A DNA stretch of 64,000 nt from Sphaerisporangium siamense (lineage in GTDB: Bacteria; Actinomycetota; Actinomycetes; Streptosporangiales; Streptosporangiaceae): NCBI RefSeq assembly GCF_014205275.1, contig NZ_JACHND010000001.1:434001-498000 (forward strand), read 5' to 3'. A model generated the notes under the pieces. The model was not told where the DNA came from. It searched no databases and was given only the letters and a program-made list of their open reading frames with translations. The position numbers and the translations under genes are program-made. Each line of letters opens with the position of its first letter. Position 1 is the first letter of the stretch. This document shows, in pieces, positions 33,570 to 42,116 of the stretch.

Positions 33570-34175
33570 ATGAGCGACGTGGGACTGTTGTTCGTCGGCG
33601 CGGTGCTGATCATCAACGGCGTCATGCTTCTCGGCACGATCACGGACAAGGCGGCGGCTCCGCTCAACTTCTTCGTCGGCGTACTGCAGGTGGTGACGCC
33701 GACGTTTCTCATCATGACGGCCGACGGCGACCGGGCGATCATCGCCGGGGCCGCCGGGCTCTACCTGTTCGGCTTCACCTACCTGTGGGTGGGCATCAAC
33801 GCCGCGACGGGGTGGCCAGGGGAAGGGCTCGGCTGGTTCTCGCTCTTCGTCGCGGCCGCCGCCGTGGGATACGCCATCTACACCTGGCAGACCGGCGGGC
33901 GGGTGTTCACGGTCATCTGGCTCGCCTGGGCGCTGCTGTGGTTCCTCTTCTTCCTGCTGCTGGCTCTCGGGCGGACGAGACTCAGCCGCTTCACCGGACT
34001 GGTCGCGATCGCCGAAGGCGTGCTCACGGCCGCTGTTCCGGCCGCGCTCGCACTCACCGGGCTGTGGCGCGACTCGACGGGGGCGGCCCTGATCGCCGCG
34101 GTGCTCGCCGTCGTCGCACTCGCCGTGCTGTGGTGGGCCGGGCGTGTGCCCGGCCGGCCTGCGAGTGCGGCCTGA
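33570..34175 (+). CDS. amiS: AmiS/UreI family amide or urea channel
   Basis: A 201-residue membrane protein with six predicted helices and the family start 'GLLFVGAVLIINGVMLLG', followed by 'PLNFFVGVLQVVTPT' and 'LYLFGFTYLWVGIN'. These channels let urea or short amides enter the cell. The ATG follows GAAAGAAGGGA. Located 154 nt after fmdA and followed by a terminator, it closes the amide-use unit. Confidence 0.9.
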   Translation: MSDVGLLFVGAVLIINGVMLLGTITDKAAAPLNFFVGVLQVVTPTFLIMTADGDRAIIAGAAGLYLFGFTYLWVGINAATGWPGEGLGWFSLFVAAAAVGYAIYTWQTGGRVFTVIWLAWALLWFLFFLLLALGRTRLSRFTGLVAIAEGVLTAAVPAALALTGLWRDSTGAALIAAVLAVVALAVLWWAGRVPGRPASAA

Positions 34176-34198
34176 CGATGGCTTCGCGCGGGCGACGG

Positions 34199-34237
34199 CG
34201 ACGGCCACCCCTTCCCGGCAGGTCGGGGTGGCCGTCG
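34199..34237. terminator. Bidirectional terminator between amiS and beta-helix gene
   Basis: CGACGGCCACCCC (34199-34211) and GGGGTGGCCGTCG (34225-34237) form a perfect 13-bp stem with a 13-nt loop. It lies between the convergent stops at 34175 and 34250. Confidence 0.78.
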
Positions 34238-34249
34238 GCTCGCCGAGGC

Positions 34250-36064
34250 TCAGCTCGGGGCGTTCACCGGCTTGCCGTCCTCCCAGACGTTGCCGCTCCA
34301 GACGTTGCCGGAGCCGTTCTTGTCCCAGTAGGCGGCGTGACCGTTGTAGCCGCCCTTGGGCCAGACGTCCTTGCTGAAGACGTTGTCGATGACCTTGATG
34401 TTGGACGAGGTGCCCTTGGTCCCGGCGCCCGCGTAGAGCGAGTAGCCGCCGCCGGCCAGGAAGTTCCCCTCGACCGTGACGTTGCGGACGACGCCGAAGT
34501 CCTGGAAGAGGGCGACCGCGCCGGTCTGCTCAAGGGTGTTGACGACCGTGTTGTTGCGGATCACCAGCTTCTCCCCCGACGGCGGGCCCGACGTGCACAT
34601 GATCATGTCGGTGTGGTCGCCGGAGAAGTACTTCGGGTCGTGCAGGTAGGAGTCCTCGATGAGGCCCTGCTCGGTCAGGATGCCGTTGCTGATCGTGTGG
34701 ATGTCCACACGCCTGACCGTCAGGTCGCCGCCCTGGTTGAGGATGCCGAACTGCGTGCGCTGGCTGCCGTTGCCGTAGATCTCGCTGTCCTCGACGGTGA
34801 GACCGCTCCTGCCCTGGCGCTGGATGATGCCCCAGTCGCCGGGGGCCGCCGCGAGGCGGACGTTGCGGACCGTCACGTTGTCGGCCTCGATGTTGATCTC
34901 GCCCTTGATCTCGAGGTTCTCGACCACCGCGCCGTCCTTGGTGACCCGCACCGAACCGCTCTTCTCCAGCGTGACGCCGGAGGAGACGCCGGTGGTGGAC
35001 GGGCCGGGGAAGTCGCCGGTCGGCGGCTTGCTCGTCGGCTCCTCGCTCGGCTTGGTCGGGGACGGCGTCGGCGTGGGCGTGCGGGTCTTGGTGGCGCTCG
35101 GGGACGGGGACGGCGTCCGGGTCCTCGTGGCGCTCGGCGACGGCGACGGGGTGCGGGTCCTGGTGGCGGTCGCCGTCGGCGAGCCGCTCGGGGAGCTCGA
35201 CCCGGTCGGGGTCGGCTCGCCGCCGCCCGTCGACGTGGGCGTGGGGCTCGTGGTGAGCGTGGGCTCGGCCGAGCCGCTGGACGTCGGACTGGCCGACGGG
35301 CTGCCCGCGGTCGCCGAGGACGACGGCGAGGCGGTCGGGGACCCGTGCGGACGCGGGCGGTGCCGGCGCCACTCGCGGTGGCGGAACACCACGTCGACCC
35401 AGTAGCTCACCCTCTTGCGGTGGACCTGGGAGGGGTACCCGCCGGGGCCGATGCCGAACACGCCGGCCTGGCCGGTCAGCGGCCCCTCCGTGACCGGCTC
35501 GTCGAAGACGCCGGCCGAGGCCACGTACCGGCCGTCAGGGGTGTGGTACGAGACGGTATATGTGCGCCCGGCGGTCACCGGGACGGGCTTGTCGAACATC
35601 GCCTGCTGCCAGCCGCTGCGCGTCTCGTCGGTGAAGGTCACCTTCGCGAGGCGCTTCCCGTTGGAGTCCCACAGGCTGCCGCGGTGCGTGCCGCGCTCGG
35701 AGGCGGGCTTGTAGAACCGGATGCCCGCGACCTCGCCGTTGCGGCTCGCCTTGAAGCGGGTGCCCAGTTCGAGCGGGGTGTTCTCGGCCTTGGGCGCGCC
35801 CTTGACGACCTTGCGCGACTTCCAGAGGCTCGTCTCCAGCGTCACTTCCGTCGAGACGGGAGCGGCGTTGACGACGGACCCGGCGGGTTCCGCCGTGTCC
35901 TTCTTGTTGATGACCACCACGGTGACGGTCGCGCCGATGACCGCGGCGGCCGCCAGCAATGACACCTTGCCCAGCACGGGGAACCGAGCCCCGCCGGATC
36001 GAGGTTCAACGGAATCGGGCCCGCGTCGCTCGCGCGGCCCGTCCGCATGCCGGGGATTGCTCAC
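34250..36064 (-). CDS. Membrane-anchored DUF4082 plus right-handed beta-helix protein
   Basis: A 604-residue surface protein. After a cytosolic stretch comes one membrane helix (about 33-55, 'VSLLAAAAVIGATVTVVVI'). A DUF4082 domain (about 85-225) contains 'VAGIRFYKPASERGTHRGSLWD' and ends 'VSYWVDVVF'. A long Ser/Thr/Pro linker (about 240-350) has three TRTRTPSPSPSA-like repeats. The last 250 residues form a parallel beta-helix ('VENLEIKGEINIEADNVTVRNVRL', 'FGILNQGGDLTVRRVDIHT'), typical of polysaccharide-acting proteins. It is paralogous to the lipoprotein at 58933. GTG 36064 has GGAGG 8 nt upstream; GTG 36079 is an alternative. Confidence 0.82.
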   Translation of the reverse strand: MSNPRHADGPRERRGPDSVEPRSGGARFPVLGKVSLLAAAAVIGATVTVVVINKKDTAEPAGSVVNAAPVSTEVTLETSLWKSRKVVKGAPKAENTPLELGTRFKASRNGEVAGIRFYKPASERGTHRGSLWDSNGKRLAKVTFTDETRSGWQQAMFDKPVPVTAGRTYTVSYHTPDGRYVASAGVFDEPVTEGPLTGQAGVFGIGPGGYPSQVHRKRVSYWVDVVFRHREWRRHRPRPHGSPTASPSSSATAGSPSASPTSSGSAEPTLTTSPTPTSTGGGEPTPTGSSSPSGSPTATATRTRTPSPSPSATRTRTPSPSPSATKTRTPTPTPSPTKPSEEPTSKPPTGDFPGPSTTGVSSGVTLEKSGSVRVTKDGAVVENLEIKGEINIEADNVTVRNVRLAAAPGDWGIIQRQGRSGLTVEDSEIYGNGSQRTQFGILNQGGDLTVRRVDIHTISNGILTEQGLIEDSYLHDPKYFSGDHTDMIMCTSGPPSGEKLVIRNNTVVNTLEQTGAVALFQDFGVVRNVTVEGNFLAGGGYSLYAGAGTKGTSSNIKVIDNVFSKDVWPKGGYNGHAAYWDKNGSGNVWSGNVWEDGKPVNAPS

Positions 36065-36173
36065 TACCCGAGCCTCCACCTCCGGCGCTTTCTCGGGCGC
36101 CGGACTCCGATCATGTTCAGTGCGAGGCCATTGTTGCGGTTGGGAAACGACGTGACAACCGGAACAGTCATCT

Positions 36174-36185
36174 TTAACCGGTTAA
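36174..36185. promoter_or_regulatory. 12-bp palindrome upstream of beta-helix gene
   Basis: TTAACCGGTTAA is a perfect palindrome in a locally AT-rich patch, 110 nt before the beta-helix start. It is operator-like. The regulator is unknown. Confidence 0.4.
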
Positions 36186-36305
36186 TCCGCTGAATTCAGT
36201 ATGGAAAGCGTGATTCCGGCACCACAATTCCTGGATCGGAGCCATCCGAATGTGTGGTATGGAGGACAGTCGCCGGTCAATATCAACGACGCGCACGGTC
36301 AAACA

Positions 36306-36341
36306 GGGCGGCCAGAGAAATGATCTTTCTCAAGGCCGCCC
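36306..36341 (-). terminator. Terminator of the RmlC-like gene
   Basis: GGGCGGCC (36306-36313) pairs with GGCCGCCC (36334-36341), and inner GAGAAA/TTTCTC extends the stem with a small mismatch. It lies just past the minus-strand stop at 36356. Confidence 0.7.
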
Positions 36342-36355
36342 CACCGAAAGGATCA

Positions 36356-36964
36356 TCAGGGGGCCGGCCGGCCGCCTCTCAGCCGCGCGTAATAGGCCAC
36401 GCAGTCGTCGTACACCGGCAGGAGTCCCTTGTCCCTGGCCTCCTCCAGGGTGGGCGCGACGGCGTCCTTGGGGGACAGCAGCGGCTCCACGTCCTGCGGC
36501 CAAACGATGCCGACGGCCGGGTCGAGGGGGTGGACCCCGTGCTCACGGGACGGCGCGTAGGGCTCGGAACAGACGTACACCACGCTCGCCTGGTCGGTCA
36601 GCGCCATGAACGCGTGGCCGAGCCCTTCGCTGACGTACACGCCCTGCCGTTCCCGATCGTTCAGCTCGACGGACTGCCACTGGCCGAAGGTGGGCGATCC
36701 CACGCGGATGTCGACGACGACGTCCATCACCCTGCCGGAGACGCAGGTGACGAACTTGGCCTGGCCGGGAGGCACGTCGGCGAAGTGGACGCCGCGGATG
36801 ACGCCGCGCCGCGAGATGGACAGGTTGCCCTGCGAGAGGTTCAGGTCGTGCCCGACGGCCTCGCGCAACCGGTCGGCACGGAACCACTCCAGGAACGTTC
36901 CTCTTTCGTCTCCATGGAGGGCGGGGGTGTAGAGGTACGCGCCACTGATGCTGAGTTCCTTCAC
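36356..36964 (-). CDS. rfbC: dTDP-4-dehydrorhamnose 3,5-epimerase family protein
   Basis: A 202-residue RmlC-type cupin. Recognisable blocks are 'HGDERGTFLEWFR', 'GNLSISRRGVIRGVHFAD' with the catalytic His, 'VVVDIRVGSPTFGQWQSVELND' and 'VSEGLGHAFMALTDQASVVYVCSEPYAPSREHGVHPLDPAVGIVWP'. It epimerises a 4-keto-6-deoxy dTDP sugar. The family also contains 3- or 5-only epimerases, so the exact product is open. No rmlA, rmlB or rmlD is visible in this window. GTG 36964 is used, with no clear ribosome site. Confidence 0.88.
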   Translation of the reverse strand: MKELSISGAYLYTPALHGDERGTFLEWFRADRLREAVGHDLNLSQGNLSISRRGVIRGVHFADVPPGQAKFVTCVSGRVMDVVVDIRVGSPTFGQWQSVELNDRERQGVYVSEGLGHAFMALTDQASVVYVCSEPYAPSREHGVHPLDPAVGIVWPQDVEPLLSPKDAVAPTLEEARDKGLLPVYDDCVAYYARLRGGRPAP

Positions 36965-37178
36965 GTGCCCAAGAGTGACATCTCCGATCTCGGTGCGCTA
37001 TCGAATGACCCGGGCGTGCGACAGTAGTGTGCGCCCTTCTGCGATAGTTGGGGCGGTCTGATTGGAACGTGCCGAAGCCTCTCCCCGGCGCCCCCGGCCC
37101 GTCCCAGGCAGACGGCTCTCCCGTAATCCGAAGTCTCCGCCTGGAGTCTCCGCCCGTACTCGCCGTCTAGGAGAGACC

Positions 37179-37838
37179 ATGAGCCGGCTGAACGCTCTCC
37201 GGAGCCGCTTCGTCGACGCCCCCGACTCGCTCGGCGCCAAGGCGCGGACCCGCCGCTGGCACTGGTTCGCCCAGAACTTCCCCGACCTGTCGGACATGTC
37301 GGTGATCGACCTCGGTGGCACGGCGGGCGCGTGGATGCGCGCTCCGGTACGCCCGGCGCACGTCCACGTCGTCAACCTGGAGAAGCCCCCGGCCGACCTG
37401 CCGACGTGGCTGCGGGCGGACGTGGCCGACGCGTGCGAGCTGCCGCGCGACATCCTGGGCACCAAGTACGACCTCGTCTTCTCGAACGCGGTGATCGAGC
37501 ACGTCGGCGGGCACCTGCGCCGCCAGATGTTCGCCGACTCCGTGCAGCGCCTCGCGGACCTGCACTGGGTGCAGACGCCGTACCGGTACTTCCCGGTCGA
37601 ACCGCACTTCCTGTTCCCGTTCTTCCAGTACATGCCGATCGCGATGCGCACCTCCCTGCTGCGCCGCTGGCCGCTGGTGCACACCCCCACCTCCGACCGC
37701 GTGGCCGCCCGCAACATCGTCATGGAGGTCGAGCTGCTCAGCATCACCGAGATGCGGCACTACTTCCCCTCCTCCACCATCCGCTTCGAACGCCTCGGGG
37801 GGCTGGTGAAGTCGGTCATCGCGATGAAGACCCACTGA
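37179..37838 (+). CDS. Class I SAM-dependent methyltransferase
   Basis: A 219-residue protein. The SAM motif is 'MSVIDLGGTAGAWMR', with an acidic residue in 'VHVVNLEKPPADL', 'LRADVADACELP' and the post-I motif 'YDLVFSNAVIEHVGG'. Later, 'LHWVQTPYRYFPVEPHFLFPFFQYMP' resembles methyltransferases acting in polysaccharide clusters. The ATG at 37179 has TAGGAGAGA upstream. The neighbours suggest a sugar or glycan target, which is inference. Confidence 0.85.
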   Translation: MSRLNALRSRFVDAPDSLGAKARTRRWHWFAQNFPDLSDMSVIDLGGTAGAWMRAPVRPAHVHVVNLEKPPADLPTWLRADVADACELPRDILGTKYDLVFSNAVIEHVGGHLRRQMFADSVQRLADLHWVQTPYRYFPVEPHFLFPFFQYMPIAMRTSLLRRWPLVHTPTSDRVAARNIVMEVELLSITEMRHYFPSSTIRFERLGGLVKSVIAMKTH

Positions 37839-37864
37839 GGCGCCGAAGCCGAAGGGACACTCCT

Positions 37865-40800
37865 GTGACTCTTGGGACGGATGTTGGCAGAGCACGTAAA
37901 CCGAGCTCGCCATCCGGACGTCGATTCGACGGGACCACGCTCCACAGCGTGAGCACCGCCGGGGATCACCACCCAGATCACGTGGGAGCTTCATTGAATT
38001 CGCGCCATGCCGCGCGCCGGTTCAGAGCGGCCATCTCAGCGACACTGCTGACCGTGGCCGCCCTGCTGTCGGCACCCGCAGCGCCCGCACAGGCCATGGG
38101 CCCGTGCGACGCGGGCGGCAACAAGATCACCTGTGAGAACACCAACACAGGCACCGACAAGAACGTCTGGGACACCAATCCTCACGGCACCGTCGAGGGT
38201 TACGGCGACCAGATGAGCGTCAACCTCGGCCAGACGATCAACTTCAAGGTCCGGTCCACGGCGCTCAACCTGCAGATCGACATCTACCGGATGGGCTACT
38301 ACCAGGGGAAGGGCGCGCGGTTCATCACCTCGGTGCCCGCCACCACCTCGGTCTCCCGTAGCCAGCCGAGCTGCCCGGAGAACACCACCACGGGCGAGGT
38401 CGCCTGCAACTGGGGCAACGTCGCCCACTGGACCGTTCCGTCCACGGCCGTCTCCGGTATCTACTTCGCCCACGTGATCCGCACCGACACCAACGACGAC
38501 ACCCACATCGTCTTCGTCGTGCGCGATGACGCGAGCACCGCCGACCTGCTCTTCCGCACCTCCGACAGCACCTGGCAGGCGTACAACTCCTGGGGCGACA
38601 TCCCGGCCACCGAGGACAACCCCTACAAGGTGCAGAACAGCCTGTACCGCGGCGACAGCGTCGCGGCGCCCGGCCGCGCGGTCAAGGTGAGCTACAACCG
38701 TCCCTTCAACACGCGGGAGAGCACCCCGTGGGGACGCGACTTCGTCTTCGCCAACGAGTACCCGATGGTGCGCTGGCTTGAGGCCAACGGGTACGACGTG
38801 ACGTACCAGTCGTCGCTGGACGCGGCGCGCGCTCCCTCCGCGCTGCTGAACCACAAGACGCTGATGTCCGTCGGCCACGACGAGTACTGGTCCGGCGAGG
38901 AGCGCACGGCGTTCGAGAACGCCCGCGACCACGGCGTCAACCTGGCCTTCTTCAGCGGCAACGAGGTCTACTGGAAGACCCGCTGGGAGAACTCCTACCG
39001 CACGCTGGTCTCCTACAAGGAGACGCACGCCAACGCCAAGATCGACCCGACGCCGAACGTGTGGACGGGCACCTGGCGCGACCCGCGGTTCAGCGGGCCC
39101 GGCGCGGCCGACGGCGGAAAGCCGGAGAACAGCCTCACCGGCACGCTGTTCACCGTGAACTGCACGGTGAAGAACGACGGGTGCCCGGCGATCCCGCTGA
39201 CGGTGCCCGCGGCCGACGGCAAGATGCGGTTCTGGCGCGGCACATCGGTCGCCGGCCAGGTCAGCGGCTCGCAGAGCATTCCGGGCGTGGTCGGGTACGA
39301 GTGGGACGAGGACATCGACAACGGGGCCCGGCCCAAGGGCCTGGTGCCGCTGTCCTCGACGACGGCCGTCGCCGACGAAGTGCTGATCGACTACGGCAGC
39401 AACGTCGCCCAGAAGAGCGCCACGCACCGCATGACCATGTACCGGGCGTCGAGCGGCGCGCTGGTGTTCGGGGCCGGGACGGTGCAGTGGACCTGGGGCC
39501 TGGACGACGAGCACGACAGCTACTCCGAGAACGGCTTCGCCGACGGCCGCATCAAGCAGGCCACCGTAAACCTGTTCGCCGACATGGGCGTGCAGCCGAA
39601 GTCGCTCCAGGAGGGCAGCCTCGCCACCAAGTCCACCGACACCACCGCCCCCACCGTGACGCTCGCCGCGCCCGCGGCGAACGCGACCGTGAACAACGGC
39701 GCGACCGTCACGGTCAGCGGCACCGCGGCGGACGTCGGCGGCCAGGTCGGCGGGGTCGAGGTCTCCACCGACGGCGGCACCACGTGGCACCCGGCCACCG
39801 GCCGCACGGCCTGGACCTACTCCTGGAAGGTCACCGGAGTGGGCGCGACCACGATCAAGGTGCGCGCCGGGGACGACAGCGGCAACGTCGGCGCCGAGGT
39901 GTCCAGGAACGTCACCGTCGAGTGCCCGTGCAGCCTGTTCGCCTCCTCCACGGTTCCGAAGAACCCGGCGGAGAACGACTCCGGCGCGCTGGAGGCCGGC
40001 GTCCGCTTCACCTCCTCGACCAACGGCTACCTGACCGGGATCAAGTTCTACAAGGGCACCGGCAACACCGGCACCCACACCGGAACGCTGTGGTCGGACA
40101 CCGGCGACGTGCTGGCGACCGGGGAGTTCAAGAACGAGACGGCCACCGGCTGGCAGAAGATGACCTTCGACTCGCCGGTCTACATCACCGCGGGCACGCG
40201 GTACGTCGCCTCGTACTTCGCGCCGAACGGCCACTACGCCGCCGACTCGGACTTCTTCCGCTACGAGCCGCTGGTCAACGCGCCGCTCACCGCGCCGAAG
40301 ACCATCGAGACCGCGCCCAACGGCGTCTACAGGTCCGGGGAGGGCTTCCCGACCCAGACCTTCAACGGCGGCAACTACTACGTCGACGTGGTGTTCACCG
40401 TCAAGGACGTCTACCCGCCGGCGGCCACCTCGGTGACCCCGGTCCCGGGCTCGTCCAGCGTGCCGGCGACGGTCCAGCCGAAGATCACCTTCGGTGAGCC
40501 GATCAAGACCGGCAGCGCGACCTTCACGCTGAAGGACCCGACGCAGGCCACCGTCGCGGGGAACGTCTCGCTGGACCCCACCCGCAAGACGCTGACCTTC
40601 GTCCCCACCGCGCCGCTCGCCGCGGGCGAGAAGTTCACCGTCACGGTCAGCGGCGCCGAGGACGACGCCGGCAACGTCATGGCCACCCCGTACACGTTCA
40701 CGTTCACCACGGCCAGGGCGTTCGCGGCGGGCGTGTGCCCGTGCAGCGTGTGGCCGGACGTCACCGTCCCGGCGGAGCCGAGCGTCAACGACGGCGCCGG

Positions 40801-42037
40801 GGTCGAGGTCGGCGTGAAGTTCCAGACCACGTCCGACGGCTTCATCGAGGGCATCCGGTTCTACAAGGGGCCGGGCAACACCGGCACCCACACCGGAACC
40901 CTGTGGAGCGGCACGGGCCAGGAGCTGACCACGGCCACCTTCTCCGACGAGTCGACGCAGGGGTGGCAGGAGGTCTACTTCGGCACGCCGTGGCCGGTGA
41001 CCAAGGACACCACCTACGTCGCCTCCTACCACGCGCCGAACGGCCACTACTCGGCCACGGGCAACGGGCTGGCCTCGCAGGTCAACGCCACCCCGCTGCG
41101 CGTGCTCGCGAGCTCGTCCAGCGGCGGCAACGGCGTCTACAAGTACGGCGCGCGCTCCTTCCCGACCAGCTCGTGGGGCGCGACCAACTACTGGGTCGAC
41201 GTGATCTTCACGAAGCTGGCCGACACGACGGCGCCGTACGTCACCGGCAAGACGCCCGACCACGGCGGCACCGGCGTGGCGACCGGCACCGCGGTGACAG
41301 CGACGTTCAGCGAGGCGATCGCGGAGAACACCGCCCAGATCACGGTGAAGAACGCCGCGAACCAGACGGTCGCGGGCACCCGGGCGCTCAACGAGGCGCG
41401 CACGATGCTCACCTTCACCCCGGACGCCGCGCTGGCGCAGAGCACGACCTACACCGTGTCGGTCACCGGCGCGCAGGACGACGACGGGAACGCCATGACG
41501 GCGACGTCGTGGTCGTTCGCGACCGGCGGCCCGGCGAGCTGCCCGTGCTCGATCTTCGCCAGCAACGCCGTGCCGAACAACCCGGCCGACGGAGACACCT
41601 CCGCGGTCGAGCTCGGCGTGAAGTTCACGGCCGAGATGGACGGCAAGGTGACCGGCGTCCGGTTCTACAAGGGCGCGGGCAACACCGGCACGCACATCGG
41701 CAACCTGTGGAGCGCCACCGGCACCCCGCTGGCGAACGGCACCTTCCAGAACGAGACCGCCACCGGCTGGCAGACGCTGATCTTCGACCAGCCGGCGGAC
41801 ATCGTCGCCGGTCAGGTGTACGTGGCCTCCTACCTCGCGCCCAACGGGCACTACTCGGGCGACGGCGGCTTCTTCAACTCCGGGTCGTACGACAACTCGC
41901 CGCTGCACGCCGTGGCCAACGGCGGGCCGGCGGGCGGCAACGGCGTCTACAGGTACGGGTCGTCCTCGGGCTTCCCCGCCTCCAGTTACAACGGTGCGAA
42001 CTACTGGGTGGACGTTCTGTTCACTCCGGCGAGCTAA
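37865..42037 (+). CDS. Large exported protein: DMFase-beta-like domain, Ig-like domains and three DUF4082 domains
   Basis: Up to 1,390 residues. A signal peptide ends near 'PAAPAQA' at about residue 77. The TTG at 37994 (codon 44, with a GGGAG site) would give a normal-length signal and is a real alternative start. The mature part begins with an N,N-dimethylformamidase beta-subunit-like region (about 80-585: 'LMSVGHDEYWSGEERTAFENARDHGVNLAFFSGNEVYWKTRWE'). An Ig-like domain follows (about 595-680). Three DUF4082 domains (about 687-842, 957-1115, 1225-1390) each open with CPCS and contain 'FYKG-GNTGTH'. They are separated by Big_5-type Ig domains. A cell-surface or secreted glycan-related role is likely. 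Confidence 0.85.
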   Translation: MTLGTDVGRARKPSSPSGRRFDGTTLHSVSTAGDHHPDHVGASLNSRHAARRFRAAISATLLTVAALLSAPAAPAQAMGPCDAGGNKITCENTNTGTDKNVWDTNPHGTVEGYGDQMSVNLGQTINFKVRSTALNLQIDIYRMGYYQGKGARFITSVPATTSVSRSQPSCPENTTTGEVACNWGNVAHWTVPSTAVSGIYFAHVIRTDTNDDTHIVFVVRDDASTADLLFRTSDSTWQAYNSWGDIPATEDNPYKVQNSLYRGDSVAAPGRAVKVSYNRPFNTRESTPWGRDFVFANEYPMVRWLEANGYDVTYQSSLDAARAPSALLNHKTLMSVGHDEYWSGEERTAFENARDHGVNLAFFSGNEVYWKTRWENSYRTLVSYKETHANAKIDPTPNVWTGTWRDPRFSGPGAADGGKPENSLTGTLFTVNCTVKNDGCPAIPLTVPAADGKMRFWRGTSVAGQVSGSQSIPGVVGYEWDEDIDNGARPKGLVPLSSTTAVADEVLIDYGSNVAQKSATHRMTMYRASSGALVFGAGTVQWTWGLDDEHDSYSENGFADGRIKQATVNLFADMGVQPKSLQEGSLATKSTDTTAPTVTLAAPAANATVNNGATVTVSGTAADVGGQVGGVEVSTDGGTTWHPATGRTAWTYSWKVTGVGATTIKVRAGDDSGNVGAEVSRNVTVECPCSLFASSTVPKNPAENDSGALEAGVRFTSSTNGYLTGIKFYKGTGNTGTHTGTLWSDTGDVLATGEFKNETATGWQKMTFDSPVYITAGTRYVASYFAPNGHYAADSDFFRYEPLVNAPLTAPKTIETAPNGVYRSGEGFPTQTFNGGNYYVDVVFTVKDVYPPAATSVTPVPGSSSVPATVQPKITFGEPIKTGSATFTLKDPTQATVAGNVSLDPTRKTLTFVPTAPLAAGEKFTVTVSGAEDDAGNVMATPYTFTFTTARAFAAGVCPCSVWPDVTVPAEPSVNDGAGVEVGVKFQTTSDGFIEGIRFYKGPGNTGTHTGTLWSGTGQELTTATFSDESTQGWQEVYFGTPWPVTKDTTYVASYHAPNGHYSATGNGLASQVNATPLRVLASSSSGGNGVYKYGARSFPTSSWGATNYWVDVIFTKLADTTAPYVTGKTPDHGGTGVATGTAVTATFSEAIAENTAQITVKNAANQTVAGTRALNEARTMLTFTPDAALAQSTTYTVSVTGAQDDDGNAMTATSWSFATGGPASCPCSIFASNAVPNNPADGDTSAVELGVKFTAEMDGKVTGVRFYKGAGNTGTHIGNLWSATGTPLANGTFQNETATGWQTLIFDQPADIVAGQVYVASYLAPNGHYSGDGGFFNSGSYDNSPLHAVANGGPAGGNGVYRYGSSSGFPASSYNGANYWVDVLFTPAS

Positions 42038-42116
42038 TCACGTCACCCGCGTGCGGTTCGCTCGTCCCCGGGCGGGCCGTACGTGGGCGGCCCACGCAGT
42101 ACGAGAGGAGATCCGC

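Noticed and set aside
35040-35180. Repeated 36-nt-type units in the beta-helix gene
   Set aside because: These encode the TRTRTPSPSPSA linker repeats and keep the frame, so they are protein linker repeats, not a mobile or CRISPR element.
38036-41908. 1,290-codon minus-strand frame opposite the DUF4082 protein
   Set aside because: Strongly Arg/Val/Gly/His biased with no domain, while the plus strand encodes clear repeated domains and a signal peptide.
42082-42097. CGTGGGCGGCCCACG hairpin as terminator before the glycan operon
   Set aside because: The usable stem is only about five base pairs once loop constraints are applied, and it is close to the ribosome site of the next gene.
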